From positions 1 to 64,000 of the forward strand of contig JACKLY010000005.1 of NCBI GenBank assembly GCA_024235655.1: a stretch of DNA of 64,000 bases, in the 5' to 3' direction. The DNA comes from Zoogloeaceae bacterium (GTDB lineage Bacteria; Pseudomonadota; Gammaproteobacteria; Burkholderiales; Rhodocyclaceae). Numbering within the stretch: the first letter of the stretch is position 1; the number at the start of each line of letters is the position of its first letter. The position numbers were made by a program, and so were the translations under genes. Positions 51,194 to 60,516 of the stretch are shown one piece after another. The notes below the pieces were generated by a model, which did no database searches, was not told the origin of the DNA, and saw only the letters and a list, made by a program, of their open reading frames with translations.

Positions 51194-53118
51194 TGTCAGC
51201 CAAGGCAGCGGAGACGTACTATCAGCAATTGATCTGGCCGTTGACCGTAATTCTCTTGTGGTTCTTCTGCCATCCCTATGCCGGCATTGATCATGATGCG
51301 AGAGTTTATACGCTCATGGCAATGCGCTGGCTTGATGAGTCGGCGTTTGCCCGGGATCCCTGGTTTGCTTTTGGCTCCCAGGATGATTGGACGATCTTTT
51401 CGCCGATTTATGCCGCGGTTCTTTCTGGTTTTGGTGTGGCAAATGGAGCATTTGTTGTTTCAGTTGCTGGAGGTGCCTGCCTGGGATATGCGTCATGGTT
51501 TTTTGCACGCGCGCTTCTGCGCGAGGTATATGCGCCGTTGCTTGCTCTTGTGATGGTTTCTGTTCCGATCTGTTATTCCCCTGCTCGCATGTTTTTCATT
51601 ATGGAAACATATGCAACGGCACGCCCCTTCGCGATCGCAGCTTCTCTTATGGCTTTGGGTGGTCTGTTTTGGAAAAGTCGAACCAAATTTGTGATTTGGT
51701 CAGTGCTTGCCTTTTTGCTGCATCCCATCATGGCGCTTGCTCCTGCTGCTGTTGGTGTGTTGCTCAATGCTAGAGATAGGGTACGTGTAGCCATTTGTGT
51801 TCTTGCCGTCATTTGCGTAGCAATGATCCTGTTGCTGGGGCATGTCGGGTATGTGCCCACCGTCGCTGCCGACTGGTCGGCGTATCTTGATGAATCGCCG
51901 CTTATCTTTATCTCTTCCTGGCTGTCCGGTGACGTTGCGACTCACATATTCTGGTTATCGCTTCTCGTGCTTGGCGGGTGTTATGGCCGGCGACGTCTTG
52001 TGGATTTTTACTCAATCACCCTGCTCGTAACCCTTGGCGCAGTGCTCGTCACCGTGTTATGCGAGGTTCTTTCGCCTGTTACCTTGCTGCTTCAGGCGCA
52101 GTTTTGGCGTGCGATATGGTTTGCCAAAATTGTAGGGCTGGTCGTTGTCGTAGACCTTGTGTCCAAATATCTACTGCATGGTGCAGCACGTGATAGATGG
52201 GTGTTCGCGGGTGGTGTATGTGCCGTCGCAGCATCTGGTCCGCATTCTGGTTGGGTGCTGGCCGCCATCACTATAGGTTGTCTTTTATTCCCTATTCAAT
52301 TGAGTTCGGTGTTGCATCGTATTGATCAACGAGTAATTAGTTGCGCTTCCTGTTTTCTTGCTGTGATTGCTGCCTTTCAATTGCTGCTTGATATTCAAGG
52401 GGCGGTCGTTAGGGTGCCAGACGCAAGTGTCGCTGGGCCGGACTGGATTTCCCAGATTCGCTTCTCTGGGGGGTACGGCTTGCTTGCGCTGGCCACTTTC
52501 TTTTCTTTTAGATCGATCCGTACCTTGCCTGTTGCAGCTTTGATGGTAGCCATTTTCTTGTGGGGGATCGTATTTGATGGTGATTGGCGTGGAGAAGGCT
52601 TGCGTGAAAGGGAGCGTTTGTATGGTGTTGCGGGTGAATGGTCAGTGCTCAAGGAGGCAATCCCGAGGGGGAGCGTAGTTTTTTGGCCTAATGAGGTTGA
52701 TCGGGTATGGTTCGAGTTGGGTACTGCGGCATATGCAAATTCAGCGCATACAATCGGGCTCATTTTCTCCCGAGGCCGAACGCTCGCATTGGAAGAGAGG
52801 CTTGAGCGCGTTGCTTTGAGAGTGCTGGAACCTGATGCCGTGCGATCGCTTTCTGCTTCAGGGCGGCTGATCCCTTCCCTTCTGGCATCAAAGGGAATAG
52901 GGCAGGGAGAATCCAATGCAGTATTTGGGTTGAATCACTTTGAGTTGACGGGCGAACTTACAGCGTCTGGCCTGCGTCGCCTATGTGATGATCCGGTACT
53001 TGATTATGTGGTCGACACGAGTGAAGTAGTCGGCGTTAAGCCGTATTCAACCTATACCGAGACTCTAGGTGGTCGCCATAGCAAGTTGTTTCTGTATTCC
53101 TGTCAAGATGTCTTCTAG
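51193..53118 (+). CDS. Polytopic membrane protein, probable GT-C glycosyltransferase
   Basis: A 641-residue protein with about 11-12 membrane helices and a C-terminal soluble part of about 150 residues. After the first helix, the loop PYAGIDHDARVYTLMAMRWL has the acidic residues expected at the active site of lipid-sugar-dependent GT-C enzymes. No closer family is recognised. Its overlap with the exporter ATPase gene and the GtrA gene behind it suggest it transfers a sugar from a polyprenyl carrier to a surface acceptor, possibly the pilin itself. This is inference. Confidence 0.6.
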   Translation: MSAKAAETYYQQLIWPLTVILLWFFCHPYAGIDHDARVYTLMAMRWLDESAFARDPWFAFGSQDDWTIFSPIYAAVLSGFGVANGAFVVSVAGGACLGYASWFFARALLREVYAPLLALVMVSVPICYSPARMFFIMETYATARPFAIAASLMALGGLFWKSRTKFVIWSVLAFLLHPIMALAPAAVGVLLNARDRVRVAICVLAVICVAMILLLGHVGYVPTVAADWSAYLDESPLIFISSWLSGDVATHIFWLSLLVLGGCYGRRRLVDFYSITLLVTLGAVLVTVLCEVLSPVTLLLQAQFWRAIWFAKIVGLVVVVDLVSKYLLHGAARDRWVFAGGVCAVAASGPHSGWVLAAITIGCLLFPIQLSSVLHRIDQRVISCASCFLAVIAAFQLLLDIQGAVVRVPDASVAGPDWISQIRFSGGYGLLALATFFSFRSIRTLPVAALMVAIFLWGIVFDGDWRGEGLRERERLYGVAGEWSVLKEAIPRGSVVFWPNEVDRVWFELGTAAYANSAHTIGLIFSRGRTLALEERLERVALRVLEPDAVRSLSASGRLIPSLLASKGIGQGESNAVFGLNHFELTGELTASGLRRLCDDPVLDYVVDTSEVVGVKPYSTYTETLGGRHSKLFLYSCQDVF

Positions 53119-53212
53119 GTACGGCAGACACGTTATCGTGACAGATCGGGTGAGGTGTTCAGGAGCAAGTGAGTGTGTATCGGTAAACGACAAGAGAAGA
53201 GACGCTCGGTCG

Positions 53213-53581
53213 ATGCTAGGTGAGTTCATCCGTTACTTCTTCGTCAGTATCATGGCGCTGAGTGTCGATATGGGGTTGCTGCTTTTACTCGCCAATTGGA
53301 TTCACTACGTAGTTGCTGCTTCAGTTAGCTTTATGGTCGGGGCGGCGGTTCATTATCGTCTTTCAATCACAATTGTTTTCAGTTCACGCCGGCTTGTTTC
53401 CCGCAAAAGGGCAGAGGCGGCAATTTTCGTTGCTACTGGTGTCGCTGCGCTGCTAGTTAATGTGGCGGTGATCGCGGTCTGTATCGAGTTGCTTGGGATG
53501 TCGTTGCCGCTGGCAAAAATCGGTGCTGCCGGATTTTCTTTCCTGTTCGGTTACGTTGTCAGGAAGCTGGCACTTTTCTGA
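53213..53581 (+). CDS. GtrA-like membrane protein
   Basis: A 122-residue protein with four membrane helices, typical of the GtrA/DPMS family (FIRYFFVSIMALSVDMGLLL, later SFMVGAAVHYRLSITIVFSS and SFLFGYVVRKLALF). GtrA proteins are thought to flip polyprenyl-phosphate-linked sugars across the inner membrane. ATG 53213 matches family starts; the frame continues upstream without homology. It sits between the GT-C protein and the mutase-like flavoprotein, and with the polyprenyl-type glycosyltransferase at 55.2 kb it forms a gtr-like set. Confidence 0.85.
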   Translation: MLGEFIRYFFVSIMALSVDMGLLLLLANWIHYVVAASVSFMVGAAVHYRLSITIVFSSRRLVSRKRAEAAIFVATGVAALLVNVAVIAVCIELLGMSLPLAKIGAAGFSFLFGYVVRKLALF

Positions 53582-53633
53582 TTCTATTCTTTCGAGCAAA
53601 ACCGTAACATGAACTTTTGAAAGGGTTGGGTTT

Positions 53634-55226
53634 GTGTCTATCAAGAAACGCGTGATCATCGTCGGTGCAGGGCCAGCAGGGTTGACGGCTGCACTGGAGC
53701 TACTGCGCAGTGGTGAGGCCACTCCCGTTGTCTTGGAAGCCTCGGATGAGATTGGCGGCATTTCGCGTACCGTAAACTACAAGGGCTACCGCATGGATAT
53801 CGGCGGCCACCGTTTTTTCTCGAAATCCGACTGGGTGATGAACTGGTGGCGCGAGATCCTGCCTATACATTCGGGTAGTGAGGAGGCTGGTGCAGTACCG
53901 ATTTTTTACCAGAACAAGCAGCGACAGGTGATGGCGGCGGAAGGAGAGGGGGATGGCGACAACGTGATGCTTGTCCGGGGCAGGTTGTCCCGAATTTATT
54001 TCTTGCGCAAGTATTTCGATTATCCGATCAGGCTTAATGGCAATACCTTGATGAATCTGGGGCCGGTACGTTTGGTCAGGATTGGTTTCAGTTACGTATG
54101 GGCGATGCTATTTCCAAGAAGGGTCGAGAGGTCGCTCGAAGACTTTCTCATCAACCGGTTTGGCGGGGAGTTGTACCGGACTTTTTTCAAGGACTACACT
54201 GAAAAAGTCTGGGGGGTGGAGTGCGACAAGATCAGTGCCGAGTGGGGAGCCCAGAGGATCAAGGGGTTGTCTGTTCTTTCGGCTCTCTGGCATGCAGTGA
54301 GCAGTCCGTTCCGAGGTCGACAGACGCTAGCCCAGAAGGCGACACAGACCAGCTTGATTGAGCAGTTTTTGTATCCAAAATTCGGCCCGGGGCAATTGTG
54401 GGAAGAGGTGGCACGACAGGTTGTCGCCGGTGGAGGTGAGATTCACCTCGGGCATTCGGTTGATTGCCTGCATCGTGACGGGCAACGACTCCAATCGGTG
54501 GAAACTGTCGACGCGGCGGGTTCGCGACATCACTTTGGAGGTGATGCGTTTATATCGACGATGCCCATTTCGGCACTGATTGCGGGCATGCGGCCGCTGC
54601 CGCCGGCAGAGGTTGTTGACGTGGCCACACGCCTACCCTATCGGGATTTCATTACCGTGGGCCTGCTGCTGAACCGAATGAAGTCGAATTCCCAGTCGAA
54701 CAGTGTGGCGGGTAATCATATGCCACCGGACAACTGGATTTACGTGCAGGAGCGTGATGTACGCATTGGCCGTTTGCAGGTCTTCAACAACTGGAGCCCG
54801 CACTTGGTGGCTGACCCCGGAAAGGTGTGGTTGGGATTGGAGTATTTTTGCCAGGAAGGTGATGATTTATGGTCAATGAGCGACGAGGCCATGATGCGTT
54901 TTGCTGCAGCCGAACTGGAGAAAATCGGCATGATTGATGCGGCGGAAGTCATTGATGGAACGGTCATCCGGGTACCTAAAACCTACCCGGCGTATTTTGG
55001 TGCCTATGCCGAGTTCTCGAAAGTACGTACCTTTGTCGATGGCATAGAAAATCTTTTCTTGGTGGGGCGAAACGGGATGCACCGATATAACAATCAGGAT
55101 CATTCGATGCTGACGGCGAAGTTGGCTGCCGAGGCAATCATTGCAGGCAGAACCGACAAGCAGGCAATCTGGGACGTCAACGTCGATGACGAATATCACG
55201 AAGAAAAGACTGGAAATAGCCAATGA
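53634..55226 (+). CDS. FAD-dependent oxidoreductase, UDP-galactopyranose-mutase/protoporphyrinogen-oxidase-like
   Basis: A 530-residue flavoprotein. The dinucleotide-binding motif VIIVGAGPAGLTAALELL opens it, followed by LEASDEIGGISRTVNYKGYR and DIGGHRFFSK, as in UDP-galactopyranose mutases and protoporphyrinogen-type oxidases. FKDYTEKVWGVECDKISAEW is characteristic of the group found in polysaccharide loci. The C-terminal FAD segment is near VGRNGMHRYNNQDHSM. GTG 53634 is used as start. It overlaps the glycosyltransferase gene behind it by four bases. A role in making or remodelling a furanose sugar is plausible but unproven. Confidence 0.85.
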   Translation: MSIKKRVIIVGAGPAGLTAALELLRSGEATPVVLEASDEIGGISRTVNYKGYRMDIGGHRFFSKSDWVMNWWREILPIHSGSEEAGAVPIFYQNKQRQVMAAEGEGDGDNVMLVRGRLSRIYFLRKYFDYPIRLNGNTLMNLGPVRLVRIGFSYVWAMLFPRRVERSLEDFLINRFGGELYRTFFKDYTEKVWGVECDKISAEWGAQRIKGLSVLSALWHAVSSPFRGRQTLAQKATQTSLIEQFLYPKFGPGQLWEEVARQVVAGGGEIHLGHSVDCLHRDGQRLQSVETVDAAGSRHHFGGDAFISTMPISALIAGMRPLPPAEVVDVATRLPYRDFITVGLLLNRMKSNSQSNSVAGNHMPPDNWIYVQERDVRIGRLQVFNNWSPHLVADPGKVWLGLEYFCQEGDDLWSMSDEAMMRFAAAELEKIGMIDAAEVIDGTVIRVPKTYPAYFGAYAEFSKVRTFVDGIENLFLVGRNGMHRYNNQDHSMLTAKLAAEAIIAGRTDKQAIWDVNVDDEYHEEKTGNSQ

Positions 55227-56410
55227 GTGCAATGCCCGACAGCGACGCCGATGGGGGTGCAAAACCCAATATGCACATCGAGGTATCGGCTGTGATGCCG
55301 TGTCTCAATGAAGAGAGAACGCTGGGGGCCTGCATTCAAAAAGCACAACAAGCCTTCGTGACCATGGGAGTGTTGGGGGAAGTCGTAGTGGCGGACAACG
55401 GGTCGACAGATGGTTCGGTCGGTGTTGCGAAGTCGTTTGGTGCCAATGTGGTTTACCAGCCGGTAAAAGGCTATGGTGCGGCATTGGTTGCGGGCATCGA
55501 GGCTGCCAGGGGGCGTGTGGTTGTGATTGCCGATGCCGATGATTCCTATGACTGGGAGGCATTGCCCGATTTCGTGAATAAGATCGACGAAGGCTTTGAT
55601 CTCGTGATGGGCAATCGTTTCAAGGGGGGGATTGCTCCCGGTGCGATGCCTCCACTGCACCGTTATCTTGGGAATCCGGTGTTATCAACACTTGCGCGAG
55701 TGATGTACCGGATTCCAATCGGAGATTTTCACTGCGGTATGCGCAGTTTTACACGGGAGGCCTTTGCCCGTATGCAGCCGAGAACAACGGGTATGGAGTT
55801 TGCGACCGAGATGGTTGTCAATGCTGGCCATAGCGGGCTACGTATCGCGGAGATTCCAACACGGTTGTTTCCTGATGGGCGCGATCGTCCGCCACACCTT
55901 CGTTCGTTTCGCGATGGCTGGCGGCATCTTCGCTTTATGTTGACTTACGCACCGGATTGGCTATTTCTCGTTCCAGGTTTGCTCTTTGCTGCGCTCGGAT
56001 TGTTGGGGGTGTTGGCGCTCGCACGTGGCCCGATAGCGCTTAACGGGTTTTCAATGGGTATCCATTTTCTTGCCTTGTTTAGCATGATTAGCCTGCTGGG
56101 TAGCAATATTGCCGGCTTCTGGCTCCTGTCCAAGCTTATAAATGCCCCGCGCGTTCCTCTTGAGGAAAACTCCCTCTCCGGGCGCCTGCTTCGTTATTTT
56201 TCTCTTGAACGTGGGCTGATCGCTGGAGTCACAATGGTGCTTGTTGGTTTTGCGATCAATGTAACGATTTTTTACCAATGGATTGACCGTGCACGTGGCG
56301 ATATGACGGATACCGTTCATTTGGCTTTTTCTGTCGCAACTGTAATCGTGCTTGGCGTGAACCTGATGTTCGGATCTTTTTTGCTGCATAACCTGAAGGA
56401 TCGCGGTTGA
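55223..56410 (+). CDS. Glycosyltransferase family 2, polyprenyl-phosphate type (DPM1/GtrB-like)
   Basis: A 395-residue enzyme with an N-terminal GT-A domain: SAVMPCLNEERTLGACI, then DADDSYDWEALPDF with the metal-binding acidic cluster, GNRFKGGIAPGAMPPLH, and FHCGMRSFTREAF. The C-terminal part has about four membrane helices. This layout is that of enzymes that load a sugar onto polyprenyl phosphate, such as GtrB and dolichol-phosphate mannose synthase. Together with GtrA and the GT-C protein it could supply, flip and transfer one sugar. Confidence 0.88.
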   Translation: MSAMPDSDADGGAKPNMHIEVSAVMPCLNEERTLGACIQKAQQAFVTMGVLGEVVVADNGSTDGSVGVAKSFGANVVYQPVKGYGAALVAGIEAARGRVVVIADADDSYDWEALPDFVNKIDEGFDLVMGNRFKGGIAPGAMPPLHRYLGNPVLSTLARVMYRIPIGDFHCGMRSFTREAFARMQPRTTGMEFATEMVVNAGHSGLRIAEIPTRLFPDGRDRPPHLRSFRDGWRHLRFMLTYAPDWLFLVPGLLFAALGLLGVLALARGPIALNGFSMGIHFLALFSMISLLGSNIAGFWLLSKLINAPRVPLEENSLSGRLLRYFSLERGLIAGVTMVLVGFAINVTIFYQWIDRARGDMTDTVHLAFSVATVIVLGVNLMFGSFLLHNLKDRG

Positions 56411-56451
56411 TGGCAAGCTTGAATTGCTTGGCTTCAGATAGTCAGCTGTAT

Positions 56452-58107
56452 CTATTTTTCAGTGGTGTACGTCCACCCATGTTTGTTTCCTGAGTAGCGG
56501 TATCCGTCGGGGAACAAGCGCTTCGCCAACTCCATGTCTGCTTGTTGGCCTCGGCTTTTAAATATCCAAGGATGGCTTCGCAAATAAGGATCGTTTTGTA
56601 CGAGATCCATTGCATAGTACCCGTTCCGGATAAAGACGATGGAGGGCTGCCCTTCAGGAAAGCTTGGTAATTGTGTCAAGTGACTTTCCATAAATGCGCC
56701 TATTTGCCAAGTGCGCAGTGTTGTCATGAGTATCAGACTCAGTAATGCACTTTTTAGGGTCGTTGATAACAGGGCATTGCTGTAGTGCTCACGCGGAGAT
56801 GATTTGCATAACCATGCTGCGGCAAGTATTGGCAAGACCCCCCAGGCTGAATGGCTGTATCGGTCTCCCCAACCGTGTCCTTGGCTGACCGGTATTAGAA
56901 AGTACCCGGAAACCGTGATGATGAAAGAAGCTCCCATCATTTTCAATATCCGGTTTTGTAAACGGTAGCAGGCCAGTGCCGCGATCACGATCAGGAACGG
57001 AGCGCTCCATAGCCAGAGCTTTGCGAGGCCGCTGATCCGAAAGGCCAGAGTGGTTTCTGTGGGTAAATGAAAGGGGTGTGTCAGGCTGATTGCGGCTCGA
57101 ACGATCCAAGGTAATTGAACCGCTGGCGCTTCTGATGAGGTGATTGCTTGGCCAAACTGCCGGATACTTTCAAGGTGTGAGACCCAGCCTATCCCTATAA
57201 GGGAAACCAGGGGGATGTAACCAAGAGCGAGTAGCAATCCATTTCGTATTCCGCCTTCACGGCGAAAAACCATCCACGCTAACCAGGGAAGTGCGAACAA
57301 TAGGTGAGGGTATGGATTGTGCAGTACGAGAGCGAAGGATCCGACGAGACCCGCCGTTACGATACGGATTGGTGAGGGGTGAAGTAGTAACCACACAAAA
57401 ACCAGATTGAATAAAAGGTGAGCTGGCATTGAGTAGTATGAAATGCCATTGAGCGTGAATGCAGGAGACGCGATTGCCAGCATGATTGCCCAACCACGGG
57501 CACTTTTCTCTCCTGTTATTTCATGTGCCAATTGTCCAGTTATTAGCACCGAGGCTGCGACAATCAGCGGGTTGCAAGCCCATGGAATCCCCAGCCAAAC
57601 GAACGGTGTTAACAATAGTGAGAAACCTGGCCAATAAGCAGTGGCTATCTGGCCACTGTGCTTGTTTACCACGAGAAAATGCCCCTGAAACTGTTGGGGT
57701 ACAGTCCAGTCGAGTAACTCCGGAGGTACGCGGCCGGCTAGATTACCGCTAGCGAAAACATGTGCTTGGAAGGATGCGGCATATTCATCCATTGATAGTG
57801 GATGGTTTTGGTAAACAGATAGGCTACCAATGCACAGAATGATCCAGACCATTCCTGCGATCAACTTGTGATGACGTGCTACTGTGAGTGCAATTTCTCT
57901 AGTATCAATTGCATTGCGTAAGGGGATGAGCGAAATCGCTATGACGAAAAGGAGTCCGAGGGCTCCAGCCAGGTCGTGCTGAAATAGCAATCGATAGAAT
58001 ATTGAGTCATCGCTACTTGCAAACCAGTATATGTAGGAAATTGCAAGCAAGGTAATCAGGATGCTGAGCCGGACTATGTCAACGCGGTTGTTGCTCACGA
58101 CTATCAT
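56452..58107 (-). CDS. Polytopic membrane protein, probable GT-C glycosyltransferase
   Basis: A 551-residue protein with about 11 membrane helices. The first large loop contains YQNHPLSMDEYAASFQAHVF; the adjacent Asp-Glu is in the usual place of the GT-C catalytic acid (ArnT/PMT-like). The C-terminal 60 residues are soluble. It is the only minus-strand gene in the polysaccharide region and is monocistronic, with 41 bases to the convergent glycosyltransferase. Codons are AT-richer than in the first half of the window. Acceptor and donor are unknown. Confidence 0.65.
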   Translation of the reverse strand: MIVVSNNRVDIVRLSILITLLAISYIYWFASSDDSIFYRLLFQHDLAGALGLLFVIAISLIPLRNAIDTREIALTVARHHKLIAGMVWIILCIGSLSVYQNHPLSMDEYAASFQAHVFASGNLAGRVPPELLDWTVPQQFQGHFLVVNKHSGQIATAYWPGFSLLLTPFVWLGIPWACNPLIVAASVLITGQLAHEITGEKSARGWAIMLAIASPAFTLNGISYYSMPAHLLFNLVFVWLLLHPSPIRIVTAGLVGSFALVLHNPYPHLLFALPWLAWMVFRREGGIRNGLLLALGYIPLVSLIGIGWVSHLESIRQFGQAITSSEAPAVQLPWIVRAAISLTHPFHLPTETTLAFRISGLAKLWLWSAPFLIVIAALACYRLQNRILKMMGASFIITVSGYFLIPVSQGHGWGDRYSHSAWGVLPILAAAWLCKSSPREHYSNALLSTTLKSALLSLILMTTLRTWQIGAFMESHLTQLPSFPEGQPSIVFIRNGYYAMDLVQNDPYLRSHPWIFKSRGQQADMELAKRLFPDGYRYSGNKHGWTYTTEK

Positions 58108-58230
58108 TCGATTACCTATAAAACCTGCGAGGAAGAACTCACTGACTATATTATATGGGCCGCTTAAATGGTTGTTACTGAGCTAGGGCATGGTTTTCAG
58201 GGGCTTTCTTGATTGGTTGAGGAAAATTTT

Positions 58231-59169
58231 GTGCGCGTTGCTGTCCTGATGTCGACCTATAACGGTGAACTTTTCATCGGAGATCAAGTGCGCTCAATTC
58301 TGATGCAATTGCCTGAAAATGGGCGGTTGCTGGTGAGGGACGATGGTTCCGATGACTCTACCGTTAGTCAAATCGAGGCGTTTGGCGATAGCCGAATTTC
58401 GGTACTGCGAGGGGAAAATATCGGATTTGCGCGGAGCTTTCTTTGGCTTCTCATGAAGGTGCCTGCTGACATCGATATGGTGATGTTTTCGGATCAGGAT
58501 GATGTCTGGCTTCCCGATAAGATTTCGCGTGCTTGGTCTTCCCTGATGCCGTTTAATGACCGACCCGCACTTTACTGTAGCGCACAAACATTGGTTGATG
58601 CGTCGTTGCGACCGATGCAGATTACCCCGCCGTGGCCGCGTGGCCCGTCTTTTTCTGGTGCGTTGTCAGAGAATATTGTGACTGGTTGTACTGCGGCACT
58701 TAACCAGAAAGCTCTTGGCTTGCTTCAGTGCGCGGGTATACCTAAAGGTGTTCATTTTCATGATTGGTGGCTGTATCTGGTCGTGAGTGCATTTGGAACA
58801 GTGGTGGTTGATGACCAGCCTTCGTTGTTGTATCGCCAGCACGGCAAGAATTTGATAGGGCATGGGTTTGGGTATTTTGGGAGGCAGATCCAGATAGTGC
58901 GTTTCCTGCTGAGGAATGATTGGGTGGGTATTATGCTTAAGCAGGTTGCTGCACTAAAGCGATGCTACGGCCATCAGCTTGGTGTTGAGCAAGTGGCTTT
59001 GCTGGAGAAAAATTTTTGTGTCGGAACTGATGGTGCTTGGCCTCGATGGTCCATGATTCTCGGTAAATTCCGCTGGCGGCAAACGCTACTTCAGGAAGCG
59101 CTGTTCCGTGGCCTCTTAGGTATGTATCGGCTTCGTTTGTGGCCTCTGCCAGGAAAGAGACTGAAGTAG
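58231..59169 (+). CDS. Glycosyltransferase family 2 (rhamnosyltransferase-like)
   Basis: A 312-residue cytoplasmic GT-A enzyme. VAVLMSTYNGELFIGDQVRS is the nucleotide-sugar-binding start, LVRDDGSDDSTVSQ follows, and the DxD-like cluster is MFSDQDDVWLPDK. HDWWLYLVVSAFG and LLYRQHGKNLIGH are typical of O-antigen rhamnosyltransferases (RfbF/RfbG group). The GTG at 58231 is favoured since GAGGAA lies about seven bases upstream; the frame can also start from TTG 58213. It begins a same-strand run with a flippase and a methyltransferase. Confidence 0.85.
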   Translation: MRVAVLMSTYNGELFIGDQVRSILMQLPENGRLLVRDDGSDDSTVSQIEAFGDSRISVLRGENIGFARSFLWLLMKVPADIDMVMFSDQDDVWLPDKISRAWSSLMPFNDRPALYCSAQTLVDASLRPMQITPPWPRGPSFSGALSENIVTGCTAALNQKALGLLQCAGIPKGVHFHDWWLYLVVSAFGTVVVDDQPSLLYRQHGKNLIGHGFGYFGRQIQIVRFLLRNDWVGIMLKQVAALKRCYGHQLGVEQVALLEKNFCVGTDGAWPRWSMILGKFRWRQTLLQEALFRGLLGMYRLRLWPLPGKRLK

Positions 59170-59217
59170 TCACAGGGCAGAATCCTTTGGCTATTGGCCT
59201 TTATCGAGAGCGTATGA

Positions 59218-60516
59218 ATGCGTATTACACGTGACATTCTGTGGAGTATTTTGGGAACAGGAGTTCCTCTAATTGCAGCGCTTTTTTCGATTCCTCCGCT
59301 AATCGATGCATTAGGAACTGTGCGATTTGGTGTGCTGTCCGTGGCATGGATATTGGTTGGGTATTTTAGTTTTTTTGATCTTGGCCTTGGGCGAGCGATG
59401 ACTCAATTGGTGGCCAAAAAAATGGGTAGCCAGGAGGAAGCTGAACTTCCTTCAGCTATCCGCAGCGGTATGGTTGCTATGGCAATTCTTGGGCTTGTTG
59501 GCGGCCTGGTCGTTGCATCACTGAGTCCTTGGTTGGTTGAGCACAAGCTCTCAATTCCTGAGCAACTGCGTGATGAAACACTGGTTGGCTTAGTGCTACT
59601 CTCGGTATCGATTCCACTGGTGATCTTAACAACGGGTTTGCGCGGGGTGCTTGAGGGCCTGAAAAGGTTTGATCTAGTGAATATTATTAGAGCACCACTT
59701 GGAGCCTTGTCGTATCTTGGGCCGTTGGCAATTCTGCCGTTTTCGAACACTTTGCCAGCAGTAATGATCGCTTTGGTTGTCAGTCGAGCATTTTTATTTC
59801 TAGCATTCGCCGCTATTTTTTTGCGGTTTTACCCGGCGTTAGTCCGATGTGGTTCGCTCAATGTGGCGCAGCTTGGGCAGCTTTTTTCCTTCGGTGGCTG
59901 GATGACGATAAGCAATATTGTCGGACCGCTTCTTCTGTATCTCGGCAGGTTGTCGCTGGCTATGATGGTCTCTGCTGAGGCGGTTGCGTATTTTTCTACC
60001 CCATATGATGTGGTTGTTGGACTGTTGTTGATTCCGGGCATTATCGTTGGCGTTCTCTTTCCAATTTTCACCGAAAAATTTCAGAACGATCACGTGTCTG
60101 TCGGTGCGGTCTATGGCCGATGGGTACGAATTATGTTTTTAGTAATGGCACCTCTTACGCTATTGACTTGGCTGGTTGCAGAATCTGCACTTGCTGCTTG
60201 GATTAGTGCCGACTATGCGGAACAGAGTTATCGGGTCGCCCAACTATTAGCGGTTGGCGTTTTTATTAATAGCTTCGGTCATATATCGCAGGCGCTGATC
60301 CAAGCATATGGCCGCCCTGATCTGACAGCAAAACTGCACGTGGCTGAACTGATTGCATATATCCCATATATGTTGTGGCTGATTCGTAACTATGGAATTG
60401 AAGGAGCTGCTTTATCTTGGACTGTCAGGGTGGCTATTAGCACAGTTTTACTGGCGGTGATTGCGAATGGTTGTCTTTTACGAACTATCAAGCCAATACG
60501 TAAGGAAAATGCATAG
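59218..60516 (+). CDS. Polysaccharide flippase (Wzx-like, MOP superfamily)
   Basis: A 432-residue protein with about 12 membrane helices across its whole length. The N-terminus (RITRDILWSILGTGVPLIAA and SFFDLGLGRAMTQLVAKKMG) is typical of Wzx/RfbX lipid-linked oligosaccharide flippases, which move undecaprenyl-PP glycans to the periplasmic face. Its stop overlaps the GTG of the methyltransferase by one base. The gene is AT-rich, as is common for O-antigen genes acquired by transfer. Confidence 0.85.
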   Translation: MRITRDILWSILGTGVPLIAALFSIPPLIDALGTVRFGVLSVAWILVGYFSFFDLGLGRAMTQLVAKKMGSQEEAELPSAIRSGMVAMAILGLVGGLVVASLSPWLVEHKLSIPEQLRDETLVGLVLLSVSIPLVILTTGLRGVLEGLKRFDLVNIIRAPLGALSYLGPLAILPFSNTLPAVMIALVVSRAFLFLAFAAIFLRFYPALVRCGSLNVAQLGQLFSFGGWMTISNIVGPLLLYLGRLSLAMMVSAEAVAYFSTPYDVVVGLLLIPGIIVGVLFPIFTEKFQNDHVSVGAVYGRWVRIMFLVMAPLTLLTWLVAESALAAWISADYAEQSYRVAQLLAVGVFINSFGHISQALIQAYGRPDLTAKLHVAELIAYIPYMLWLIRNYGIEGAALSWTVRVAISTVLLAVIANGCLLRTIKPIRKENA

